The notes under the pieces: model-generated | What the model saw: the letters and a program-made list of their open reading frames with translations, nothing else | Told to the model about the DNA's origin: nothing | Databases searched by the model: none | Made by a program: the position numbers and the translations under genes | Shown here: positions 1 through 7,792 of the stretch, one piece after another | Layout: every line of letters starts with the position of its first letter | Position numbering within the stretch: the stretch's first letter is position 1 | Origin: an uncultured Prevotellaceae bacterium | Lineage (GTDB): Bacteria > Bacteroidota > Bacteroidia > Bacteroidales > Bacteroidaceae | DNA: 17,602 bases | Direction: 5' to 3' | Assembly: GCA_900315105.1 (NCBI GenBank) | Contig: OMXX01000076.1 | Span: forward strand, 1 to 17,602

Positions 1-88
1 GTGCAAAAGAGCCAGAGGCCACGACGAGCAGGACTGCTGCAGCGGCGAGCCTGCGAGGAAGTGTGGAATTTGTTTTCATCTTTTTCAT
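1..88 (-). CDS. Secreted protein, N-terminal fragment with signal peptide (runs off left edge)
   Basis: Only the first 29 codons lie in the window. Read leftward from 88, the protein starts MKKMKTNSTLPRRLAAAAVL and continues LVVASGSFA. A basic N-terminus, a hydrophobic alanine/valine/leucine core and a small-residue end make a convincing Sec signal peptide. A second in-frame ATG at 77-79 would give a start three codons later; both fit. It follows the anti-sigma-like gene by 69 bp on the same strand and is probably the third gene of the sigma operon. The mature domain lies outside the window, so no function can be given. Exported proteins of unknown function often follow such sigma/anti-sigma pairs in Bacteroidota. 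Confidence 0.6.
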   Translation of the reverse strand, partial: MKKMKTNSTLPRRLAAAAVLLVVASGSFA

Positions 89-98
89 TGTTTTATTT

Positions 99-136
99 AT
101 TTGTTGGAATCATGTTTTTGAATTTGTTGGAATCAT
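99..136. repeat. 15-bp direct repeat in intergenic spacer
   Basis: ATTTGTTGGAATCAT occurs twice, at 99-113 and 122-136, with an 8-bp spacer. It lies between the anti-sigma-like gene and the secreted-protein gene, in what would be the leader of the latter. It may be a recent small duplication or a pair of binding sites; nothing in the sequence decides between them. Confidence 0.7.
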
Positions 137-157
137 CATTCTAAATGCATTGAAGAC

Positions 158-916
158 CTACAACTCGCGAACCATCGTCGTAGGGATGATGGCATAGGCG
201 CCGTTTTCATCGGTAGCCAGATGCAGAAGGTTGCCATCGTCGGGCAATAGTTCATAGACGGCTTCAACCACATCGTTATGAATTGCCAATCGCTGTGCCT
301 CGCGCAGCTCCTCGAAAGACGGATCAGCAGTCGGCTCCGACGACACAGGATGTTCTGCTGTTTGCTCTTCTACCGAAAATTGGGCAACCGCTCCTTGCGA
401 CTTGTGGCTCGTTTCCCTTCCATGAGTGACATCAATCGGCGACTTACTGCGAGACGCAACAACCACAGCTTTTCCGCCTTGCGATTCTTCAGGAGTAGCA
501 ACGTGAGCGGATGGCGTATTCACCTTTCTCGCAATAGGTTGCTGGCGAACGTGAGTCATGGCAACTTGATCTGGTTTCTCTTGTCGGAAGTGATGGAAAG
601 AAACCGCCATTCCTACCAGTATCAACAGGGAGGCAGCAGCCGTTAACCACCACCGCGACGGGCGACGACCCACAGAGGGCGATGCCGAAAGCAGTCCTGA
701 CGCAACTTCCTCCTGCTGGGCATAGTCGATGTGTTCCATGCCCTGATCGAAGTAACCGAACATCGTGCGAAAGTCCTCCCACTCGGCTGGCAAGTCGGTA
801 GCAGAACGGAAGTAGTCGGCAAGGATTTGCTCTTCTTCAAGGGTGCTATCACCTTGCAAGAATCGGTCGAGCAAACGAGCGATATATTTCTGATTATCAA
901 TGGGTTCCATAGACAT
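158..916 (-). CDS. Anti-sigma-factor-like single-pass membrane protein
   Basis: This 252-aa protein has a cytoplasmic acidic N-terminal part (about residues 1-88), one membrane segment (about 89-107, WWLTAAASLLILVGMAVSF) and a low-complexity, presumably periplasmic C-terminal part. The N-terminal pattern, RFLQG followed by a run of glutamates and then LPAEWEDFR near residue 45, is the kind seen in Bacteroidota proteins that pair with ECF sigma factors. The likely role is to hold the neighbouring sigma factor inactive at the inner membrane. The start is the ATG at 914-916 (MSMEP), with a second ATG two codons in. Only 9 bp separate it from the sigma-factor stop, so the two are co-translated or at least co-transcribed. 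I see no FecR or zinc-binding ZAS motif, so family assignment rests mainly on context. Confidence 0.65.
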   Translation of the reverse strand: MSMEPIDNQKYIARLLDRFLQGDSTLEEEQILADYFRSATDLPAEWEDFRTMFGYFDQGMEHIDYAQQEEVASGLLSASPSVGRRPSRWWLTAAASLLILVGMAVSFHHFRQEKPDQVAMTHVRQQPIARKVNTPSAHVATPEESQGGKAVVVASRSKSPIDVTHGRETSHKSQGAVAQFSVEEQTAEHPVSSEPTADPSFEELREAQRLAIHNDVVEAVYELLPDDGNLLHLATDENGAYAIIPTTMVREL

Positions 917-925
917 GAGAGAATG

Positions 926-1429
926 TTATAATGGTGACTGATTTCTTTTCTTGATTTCTTCTAACAGCTTACGACGGGCACGAGAGAGCAACGTACGAAC
1001 AGATGCCTCGCTGATGCCGAGCAGACGAGAGATTTCGACACTGGAGCGGTATTCCACCTGCCGCATATAGAGAACGGCATGTTGTGTCGACGGCAACTGG
1101 CTGAGACGCTGTTGCAGCCATTCGTCATCCTCACGCTCCACCAACTGTTGGGAAGGATCGGCACCTACCTTATCACACTGTTCCTGCCCTGTGAGGGGAA
1201 GCAGAGGCTGTCGCCTGTGCAGGTTATAGGTGAGTCGGCGGGCCGCCTGAACGGCAATTGCCTCCAGCGAACGGTAGCGGTCGAGCTCGCGGCGCAACTG
1301 CCAAAGATGCAACATCACATCTTGTGCGATGTCTTCGGCTTCGGCGTGTCCCGCCCCATAGCTGCGGCTGGCATCTACTGCCTTCTGCCTAAGCTGGCGG
1401 GCTTGCTGTTCAAATTCGCTGTCGGTCAT
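926..1429 (-). CDS. ECF-type RNA polymerase sigma factor (sigma-70 family)
   Basis: Taking the ATG at 1427-1429 gives a 167-aa protein starting MTDSEFEQQARQLRQ. A GTG 13 codons upstream (1466-1468) is open, but it would add a lysine/arginine-rich stretch with no family precedent, so I prefer the ATG. Region 2 is visible around residues 20-70, with AEDIAQDVMLHLWQ at 31-44. Region 4 spans about 112-155, ending in the helix-turn-helix VEISRLLGISEASVRTLLSR and then ARRKL. Size and two-domain layout are typical of an extracytoplasmic-function sigma factor. It heads a minus-strand operon with the membrane anti-sigma-like protein and a secreted protein. The regulon cannot be read from this window. 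Confidence 0.9.
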   Translation of the reverse strand: MTDSEFEQQARQLRQKAVDASRSYGAGHAEAEDIAQDVMLHLWQLRRELDRYRSLEAIAVQAARRLTYNLHRRQPLLPLTGQEQCDKVGADPSQQLVEREDDEWLQQRLSQLPSTQHAVLYMRQVEYRSSVEISRLLGISEASVRTLLSRARRKLLEEIKKRNQSPL

Positions 1430-1460
1430 AAGTCTCTTTTTTCTTAACTCTTTACATTTA

Positions 1461-1488
1461 TAAGACACTTATCCCCCCAATTTGCAAC
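1461..1488 (-). promoter_or_regulatory. Possible ECF-type autoregulated promoter of the sigma operon
   Basis: On the minus strand, GTTGCAAA (1481-1488) is followed after 13 nt by TGTCTTA (1461-1467), about 32 nt before the sigma-factor ATG. GCAA-type -35 and GTC-type -10 elements are the general form of ECF promoters, so self-activation is plausible. No TAnnTTTG element is seen here. The match is loose and needs a mapped transcript start. Confidence 0.3.
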
Positions 1489-1547
1489 AGCCGTTAACAA
1501 TATTTATGCATTTTGTTAGGCAATATTATTGAACTTGGCCTAATAGA

Positions 1548-1899
1548 GCACTGCTTTCGTGCACCTGAAACACTGCTTTCGTGCATCTGGAACACTACTT
1601 TCATGCAGCTAAAACACTGCTTTCGTGCAACTGGAACATTGCTCTGATGACACGAGAGCAATACTTCCATTCAACAAATCAACTGATTTTATTCAGTAAA
1701 TTAACTTAATTTGATGAGTAAATTAACTTAATTTACTAAGTAAAATAACTTAATTTACTGAATAAAATAACTTAATTTACTGCATAAATTAAGTTAATTT
1801 ACTTTTCCACCTCATTGCTACCGCATCACTAGAGCATTGAGATAGCATCATCAGAGCAATGGTTTACATGCACGAAAGCACTGAGATAGTCGCACGACA
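1548..1899. repeat. Array of sixteen 22-bp units in strict register (degenerate tandem repeat)
   Basis: Cut at 1548 + 22n, the region gives 16 units with no insertion or deletion. Units 1-4 (1548-1635) share CACTGCTTTCGTGCA-like cores. Units 8-12 (1702-1811) share TAACTTAATTT (the last has TAAGTTAATTT) followed by a variable half. Units 13-16 (1812-1899) share CATTG/CACTG and AGATAGC-like cores and partly repeat units 1-5 in inverted orientation. Position 3 is A and position 5 is T in all 16 units, although the rest diverges strongly. The period is not a multiple of three, so it is not a coding repeat. Units and spacers are not separable, so it is not a CRISPR array. Function unknown. Confidence 0.75.
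1618..1880. repeat. Long dyad-symmetric arms inside the 22-bp element
   Basis: The 33-bp segments 1618-1650 and 1848-1880 are inverted copies. TGCTTTCGTGCA (1618-1629) matches 1869-1880, and ATTGCTCTGATGA (1638-1650) matches TCATCAGAGCAAT (1848-1860). The middle 8 bp differ. Both pairs share one symmetry centre at 1749, which is also the central base of the AT-rich near-palindrome TTAACTTAA family. The arms could form a large hairpin or bind a dimeric protein. Confidence 0.65.
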
Positions 1900-1922
1900 A
1901 CGAAGGCTGAATGCCTGACAAT

Positions 1923-1971
1923 AATACAGGCAGGCGGTTTCGTGCTACGCACTTCACCGCCTGCCTGTATT
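1923..1971. repeat. REP-like palindrome with nested stem
   Basis: AATACAGGCAGGCGGT (1923-1938) pairs perfectly with ACCGCCTGCCTGTATT (1956-1971), giving 16 bp. Inside the loop, GTGC (1942-1945) pairs with GCAC (1949-1952) around TAC. No T-run follows on either strand, so this is not a classical intrinsic terminator. The GC-rich arms in an AT-rich spacer suggest a mobile REP- or MITE-like repeat, or a structured RNA end. Confidence 0.7.
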
Positions 1972-2050
1972 CTTTACGCCCCTTCATGGCTTTACCCGTG
2001 CGAAGCACTTTAAACGTCCGCAGGACCTTACGCACAATCTTCTTCCCCCC

Positions 2051-2110
2051 AAAAAAGAACTAATCAGGAACAACCTCACCAAGAAGATTGATCCCAATTA
2101 GTTCTTATTT
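2051..2110 (-). terminator. Probable intrinsic terminator of the BspA-like gene
   Basis: On the minus strand AAGAACTAAT (2097-2106) pairs with ATTAGTTCTT (2055-2064), and a run of T follows at once (plus-strand A at 2051-2056). The 32-nt interior can extend the stem with GGGA:TTCC and CAATC:GGTTG. It lies about 100 bp beyond the BspA-like stop codon and points the right way to end that transcript. The stem is AT-rich, so its strength is uncertain. Confidence 0.5.
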
Positions 2111-2165
2111 GTTTCCAGTTACGAAAGGTGGGCAAGCTCACGCTTGGTAAAGCGGATGCAGCCGT

Positions 2166-2200
2166 CACTTTTCATTTTTCATTTTTCACTTTTCACTTTT
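2166..2200. repeat. Heptamer microsatellite, five CA(C/T)TTTT units
   Basis: Five exact 7-bp units, CACTTTT, CATTTTT, CATTTTT, CACTTTT, CACTTTT, lie just past the BspA-like stop codon (AAAARTG on the minus strand). Such tracts are prone to slippage. They lie in the 3' untranslated part of the BspA-like transcript. Confidence 0.75.
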
Positions 2201-2221
2201 GGAAAGTGAGAATCACTTTCC
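2201..2221. other. Perfect 9-bp hairpin over the BspA-like stop codon
   Basis: GGAAAGTGA (2201-2209) and TCACTTTCC (2213-2221) are perfect inverted copies around a 3-nt loop. The TGA stop codon lies in one arm. On the minus strand it is followed by an A-rich heptamer tract rather than T, so it is not a typical terminator. It could protect the mRNA 3' end or be chance. Confidence 0.5.
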
Positions 2222-5200
2222 AAGTATCTTGTTCACAAGTGCCGGCACATCGTCACTCGTCACCTTGCCACTTCCATCCACGTCGGCATTTTCAATTATC
2301 CATTGTCCATTTTCAATTTGAACATTGTTCACAATGTTCACCAGCGCTGTCACGTCTGCCACATTCACGTCGCCATCACCGTTCACGTCGCCAAGCAGGA
2401 TGTCAGGCTTCTCAGTAAGATAACCGGGAGTTTCACTTTCAGGGCCGCCGTCAATACGGGCATACTCCTTGTCCCAGTGGGAAGAGTCATACACCGTTCC
2501 CTTGCCACCCACGATGCTCGTGCAGGCGGCAAACATATTCGTCGAGCTGTTCGCACCCGTCAAGCCTTCCGTACTCCAGCCGTCGCCCACATAGATAGTC
2601 TTCAGGTTGCTGCAGTTCACAAACATATACGACATGTACGTTACTGTCGCCGTGTTGAAGCTACTCAGGTCGAGGGTTGTCAAAGACGGGCAAGCTCCGA
2701 ACATATACGACAAAGTGGTCACACTCTGCGTATTGAAGTTGCTCAGGTTGACATTCGTTAGGCCTGTGCACCTATAGAACATGAAGCTCAAATTAGTCAC
2801 GTTCTGTGTGTTGAAGTTTCTCAGATCAAAAGTCGTCAAATTGCTGCAGTCTTGGAACAAGTATGACATATCGGTCACGTTAGACGTGTTGAAGCTGCTC
2901 ACGTCCAGACTTGTCAGACTGCTACAGGCAAGGAACATGGATGACATATCAGTTACATTCCGCGTATCGAAGTTGCTCACGTTAAGGCTTGTCAAACTCG
3001 AACAGCCAGAGAACATGCTTCTCATAATCGTCACATTCCGGGTGTCGAAATGGCTTACGTCGATACTCGTCAGACCCGAGCAGTTATAGAACATGGTTCT
3101 CATGCTTGTCACTTTCTGCGTGTCGAAGTGACTCACGTCGATACTGGTCAGACTACTACAGTTGAAGAACATGCTCCTCATGCTCGTCACCTCGCTCGTG
3201 TTCAAGTTCTCAATGCCAGTAATAGTGGTAAGGTTCGTCATTCCTGCAAACCAGCTGGCGGTGGTCGTCGGGCGAGCTTGAGCAAATGATTCGTCGAACA
3301 CCACCGTAGTGACATTCGCATAACTATCATCGCTTCTCCAGCCAGGAGCGTTCTCGCCCGCGTTCATATTATAGCTCTTCTCGGCGCGGGTGATACGCTT
3401 GCCGTCCTTGTAGAACGTCAGGGTGGTGCCATCCTCCGATAGCAGGGCATAGGGAGTATCATTGTAACTGAGATCAACGAAGTAGCCAGGAGCACTTGTG
3501 CCGCCATCCACGCGGGCATACTCCTTATCCACATGAGTGGAAGCGAAGACTGTGCCGGAACCGCCCACGAGGTTGGTGCAGGAGGTGAACATATATCCGG
3601 ACTGTGTCACATTGGCCGTGCTCCAGTCGTCGCCCACGCAGATAGTCCGCATATTGGTGCAACCATGGAACATGTGCGACATATCGGTCACCTTCGCCGT
3701 GTTGAAGTTCCTCAGGTCGAGGTTCGTCAGGTTCTCGCAATCTTGGAACATATAGCTCATTCTGGTCACGTTGGCCGTATTCAGGAAACTCACGTCGAGG
3801 CTCGTCAGGCTGTTACAGCCGAAGAACATGCTGCCCATATTGGTCACCTTTTGCGTGTCGAAGTTCCTCACGTCAATCGCGGTCAGGTTGTTGCAACCTT
3901 GGAACATTCCGTACATGTTTGTCACGTTGCGCGTGTCGAAGCCGCTCACGTCGAGGGCCGTCAGCTCATTACAGCCCTCGAACATCCCTGCCATATTCTT
4001 CACCTTCTTCGTGTCGAAGTGGCTCACGTCCAATGAGGTCAGGACAAAGCATTCCTCAAACATGCCGGCCATATGGGTCACCTCGCTGGTGTTCAGGTAT
4101 TCCATGCCGGTGATGCCGGTCAGCACTTGCATCTGGCCGAACCAGTAGTAGGTGCTGGTGGGACGCACATCGGCAAACGAGGGGTCGATTGCCACCTGGG
4201 TAATCTCCCACATGCTTTCGTCTTGGTACCAACCTGGTTCCTCGTTGTCTGCCCAGTTGATCGAGTAGGTCTTCTGTGTGCGTCGCGTGCCGCGATGGCC
4301 GTCGTGGTAGAGCGTCAGCGTCTTCTTGTCGGCTGAGAGCAGGGCATAGGGGACGGTCAGGTAGTCGGCACTCACGAAGTAGCCAGGGTAGTCCTCTGTG
4401 TCAATGTGTGCTGCATCCTCGCCGACGTGCTCATCGTAGGCGGAATTATAGGTTGTGCCCAATTCGCCGACGATGCTATAGCAGTGGAAGAACATGTCGT
4501 CGGTCGACGCGCGGCTTGCATCCCAGCCGCTACCCACGCTGACGGTGGTGAGCGAGGAGCAGTTGTAGAACATGCCGTCCATGTCGGTCACCTTGGACGT
4601 GTTGAAGCTGCTCAGGTTCAGTTCGACCAACGAACTGCAGCCGTCGAACATTCCTTGCATGTAGTGCACATTGGAGGTATTGAAGCTGTTCAGATTCAGG
4701 TTGACCAGCGAGCTGCAGCCGGAGAACATCTCAATCATACTGGTCACATTCGACGTGTTGAAGCTGCTCAGGTTCAGTTCGACCAGCGAGCTGCAACCAT
4801 AGAACATTTGTTCCATTTCCGTCACCTTCGATGTGTTGAAGTGGCTCAAGTCAAGGTTCGTCAGTTTTTCGCAGTCGTAGAACATCTGATTCATATCCGT
4901 CACCTCGCTGGTGTTCAGGTACTCCAGATTCGTGATGGTGGTCAACTTATCCATACTCGAAAACCAACCGTAGGTGGTAGTGGGGCGGGCCGAGGCCATC
5001 GAGGCATCGAACACCACCGTTGTGATGCTGGAGGGATAAGTGCACCAGTCGGGCGTGTTGCTCGACGGGTTCATCGAATAGGTCTGCTCGGTGTGCTGCA
5101 GGCGCTTGCCGTCGGCATAGAACGTCAGCGTCTTGCCGTCGGCAGAGAGCACCGCGTAGGGGCTGCCCTTGTCCGTCAGGTAGCCGGGATTGGAATAGCC

Positions 5201-7441
5201 GCCGTCAACACGGGCATACGTCTTGTCACGATAGTTGACGTTATAGGTCGTACCCTGTCCGCCCACGAGTTTGGTGCAGGAAGCAAACATGTCTTCGCTG
5301 CTTGTCACGCCCGTCGTGCTCCAGCCGCTGCCTGCCATGATGGTTTTCAGTGCACGGCATTCGTCGAACATATACCTCATATCGGTCACTTTGGCCGTAT
5401 TGAAACTGCTCAGGTCGAGGGTCGTCACGACATTGCAACCTTGGAACATGGCGTACATGGTCGTCACATTATGCGTGTCGAAGCCACTCACGTCGATGCT
5501 GGGCAAAAGTCTGCAATAACTGAACATCGAGCTCATGTTCGTCACGTTCGCTGTGTTAAAGCCGCTCACATCGCATTGGGTCAGCTTGAAGCATGATTGG
5601 AACATTGCCTGCATGGTGGTCACCTGGCTCGTATTCAGGTTGGTAAGGCCGTTGACGGTGGTCAGCTCGTTGAAGCCATTGAACCAGCGAGCAGTAGTTG
5701 TCGGCTGGAACGTGGTGAACGATTCGTCGAAGGTCACCGTGGTGATATCTGCGCGGTAGTCTTGCCATCCCGGCGTGGCAGTGCCTTCGGGCATAAAGAT
5801 CAGCGTGCCCGACTTCGACAGCGCCAGTCCGTCGTTATAGAAGGTCAGCGAGTGGGCAGTGGCATTATAAATGGCATAGGGGAAGTCTGAGACATCGCCC
5901 GGCTCAGCTATAAGATTGAAGTCCTTCCACACATTGGCAGCCTTATAAGTGGCCTTGGTGCCTTCGGGCACGAGCAGTGTCTGATTTTCACGGTCGGGGA
6001 AGGCTGAGGCTGTCACCGTGAGGGGCGTCGTCCAGTTCACGGTTACCAGCTTCAGTTTGGCGCAGTCGACGAAGGCATTGCTCTGGATATTGGTGACTGA
6101 GGAAGGGATGTCAATCGTCTCAAGACTTGTGTTTTGGAAGACCCTTTGGCCGATGTAAACCAGCCCGTTGGGCAGCGTCACTGTCTTTAACGATGAGCAG
6201 CCCTTGAAGGCCTCATCCGTAATATACTTCGTGCCCGCGTTCAGGGTGACGGTCTTCAAATACGTGCAGCCCTCGAAACAATTACCATTGAGGGAAATCA
6301 CCGACCCTGGAATGTTGACGGAGGTCAGTGCCCTGCAGTTCTTGAAGGCTCCCTCCTTGATGTCGGTGACCTTGCTGCCGAGCGTCACGGAAGTCAAATT
6401 CGTACAGCCTTGAAAGGTGTTGCTCTTAATAGCCGAGGCATTGAGGTCAACCGTGGTCAGGCTGGTGCAGTTGGCAAAGGCACTCTCGCCGATGTTGGTC
6501 ACATTGGAAAGGCTGGTGAGAGTCGAAAGACGCGAGCAGTTCTGGAATGCACTGGCTCCAACGGTCTTGATGTTGTAGAAGTTAAAAGCCTGAAGGCTGA
6601 CGCAACCTTGGAAGGCGCTCTCGCCGATGGCGGTCACCTGCTCTGGCAAGGTGATGGCGGTCAGGCTGCTGCAACCATTGAAGGCATTGTCAGGAATGCT
6701 TCTCAGACCCTTGAAATACTGTAATTCATTGAAAGAAGTAATCCCGCTTTTTCTTTCAAAGGTAGTTCCTATATCAGAGACTAATGAGGCTTCTACAACA
6801 TCAAGATAGCCGTCTCCGTTGGTGTCCCAATTCTGCACACAGATGGCTTCCACATTCGAATCTTGGAATGTAATCCTGTTTATCTCAAGAATCTCCTTGA
6901 ATTCCTTCCAATGGTTAGCCATTACATAGTTAGTAAGGGTTCCAACTGGGACATAGAGCGTTTGGCTACTGCGGTCAGGAAATGAATTGCTTACATCTGC
7001 TGGTGTTGTCATTTTTGCTATAACCGTAGTAAGTCTCCTGCAACCATAAAAAGCACAATAACCAATGGTTGTTACATTCTGCGGTATTACGATATTAGTC
7101 AGAGAATCACAACCAGAAAAAGCATAACGTCCAATGCTTGTTATTCCTGATGGAATGTTTATGTTTTTTGATTGATTGTTACAAAGAAGGTAAGCAGGAA
7201 TTACCTCGACATTCTCACCGAAAATCACTTCACAGTGACTAGAGTGACCCAATGCCCCCGATTCTAGTCCAAGACTATTCCAAGTATCGCTATGACCACA
7301 TTCTGCATTTCTTGCATTATAATATAACTTTTGGATTTTGGGGTATACGCCAAAAGCACTTTCACCTAAGTAAGTAACATTTTCAGGAATAGTAAGACAG
7401 GAAAGTTTATCACAATACTCGTATTTGCAACTTGTTGTGTT
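2213..7441 (-). pseudogene. BspA-like leucine-rich-repeat surface protein, 5'-truncated
   Basis: From the first possible start (TTG, 7250-7252) the frame encodes 1679 aa. In-frame repeat sequence continues upstream to 7441 (EYCDKLSCLTIPENVTYLGE is plain LRR_5), ends at a stop (7442-7444), and has no ATG, GTG or TTG in between. The signal peptide and true N-terminus are missing. Numbered from the TTG: LRR_5 repeats to about 125; an EF-hand-like DTNGDGYLDVVEA near 143-155 followed by SFNELQYF; LRR_5 repeats from about 181 to 440; four modules, each a YALLSADGKTLTFY-type unit followed by 25-residue DUF285 repeats (FNTSNVTDMSxMFxxCSSL); and a C-terminal dockerin-like pair, GDVNGDGDVNVADVTALVN and DVDGSGKVTSDDVPALV. 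The N-terminal part is more AT-rich than the modules. Intact BspA proteins are exported adhesins. A cytoplasmic TTG-initiated product cannot be excluded, but I consider the gene broken by the neighbouring defence block. Confidence 0.8.
2288..2340. repeat. Intergenic-type repeat and 10-bp-arm palindrome inside the dockerin coding region
   Basis: The pair of dockerin-like calcium loops is separated by a short insert encoded by an AT-rich repetitive tract (about 2288-2318; TTTCAATTATCCATTGTCC and a second TTTTCAATTT), which reads IENGQWIIEN on the minus strand. Next to it TGAACATTGT (2319-2328) and ACAATGTTCA (2331-2340) form a perfect inverted repeat around TC. The tract resembles simple repeats common between Bacteroidota genes and may be an in-frame insertion. 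Confidence 0.5.
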
Positions 7442-7712
7442 TCAATTTGTTTTGCTTAAAACGGTAGAAAAGTGGTTGTATGGATTCTATTGAAGGAGAA
7501 AATAGCGAAGATTTAACGTTTTTAACATTTGAAAACCACAAAAAGTAATCGAATGTGCAATGATTCGTTTAATTTGGCTACACTTCATTTTTGAGAGCAT
7601 AATATGGTTTCAAAATGTGGAAACGACAAACAAAATCTTATGGAAATGTAGTTCAAATGATAACAAACTCGCCTTTTTCAGCCAAGAAAACTTAATTTCA
7701 AGGGAAAATACA
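7442..7712. other. AT-rich junction between truncated BspA-like gene and AbiE promoter
   Basis: There are no plausible genes on either strand; the short open frames here have no domain character. Homology to BspA ends at about 7430. TTTGCTTAAAACGGTA at 7451-7466 has a partly matching inverted counterpart near 15147-15173 (see findings). Otherwise I see only AT-rich sequence leading into the AbiE promoter at 7713. Confidence 0.5.
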
Positions 7713-7742
7713 TTGTTATTTGAAAGAAATATAGTATCTTTG
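7713..7742 (+). promoter_or_regulatory. Bacteroidota-type promoter of the AbiE operon
   Basis: TTG at 7713-7715, a 19-nt spacer and TATCTTTG at 7735-7742 fit the Bacteroidota primary-sigma consensus (TTG at -33, TAnnTTTG at -7). The start codon of the AbiEi-like gene is 51 nt after the -7 box. It should drive abiEi-abiEii, and possibly the Gabija genes beyond. Confidence 0.7.
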
Positions 7743-7744
7743 CA

Positions 7745-7771
7745 GTCGGAAATATTTGTAATCATTCCGAC
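7745..7771. promoter_or_regulatory. Inverted repeat in AbiE leader, candidate AbiEi operator
   Basis: GTCGGAA (7745-7751) and TTCCGAC (7765-7771) are perfect inverted copies with a 13-bp spacer, starting 3 bp after the -7 box. AbiEi antitoxins are known to repress their own promoter by binding inverted repeats, so this is the obvious operator. The same sequence could instead act as an RNA hairpin in the leader. Confidence 0.5.
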
Positions 7772-7792
7772 CAAAATCAAATCAATATCTAT

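Larger units (their letters stand above)
1430..2212. other. Gene-free, repeat-rich intergenic region between BspA-like gene and sigma operon
   Basis: This 783-bp stretch holds no convincing gene. In order it contains the sigma-operon upstream region, a 352-bp element of 22-bp units (1548-1899), a strong palindrome (1923-1971), a T-tailed hairpin acting on the minus strand (2051-2110) and a heptamer tract (2166-2200). The only open frame (1829-2035, minus) runs across the palindrome and repeat units and has no domain character. Each element is listed separately. Confidence 0.7.

Noticed and set aside
1430..1468. 13-codon N-terminal extension of the sigma factor from a GTG
   Set aside because: The extension is only Lys/Arg-rich and would cover the leader next to the putative promoter. 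The ATG at 1427-1429 gives a standard ECF length.
1548..1899. CRISPR array
   Set aside because: Units diverge gradually and share no constant repeat with unique spacers. The period of 22 bp is too short, and no cas genes are present.
1829..2035. 68-codon minus-strand open frame (begins MRKVLRTFKVLRTGKAMKG)
   Set aside because: It runs through the strong palindrome and the 22-bp units, has no domain character, and looks like a by-product of repeat DNA.
2201..2221. Intrinsic terminator at the BspA-like stop codon
   Set aside because: The hairpin is perfect but is followed by an A-rich tract, not T, on the minus strand. The hairpin at 2051-2110 fits better.
4406..5596. 396-codon plus-strand open frame and several others opposite the BspA-like gene
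   Set aside because: These are antisense shadows created by the 75-bp DUF285 repeat. Their translations are histidine/valine-rich repeats with no recognisable fold, and they have no promoter.
7442..7500. Frameshifted continuation of the BspA N-terminus or a signal peptide
   Set aside because: None of the other minus-strand frames shows LRR or signal-peptide character. The one nearby ATG frame ends after 13 codons.
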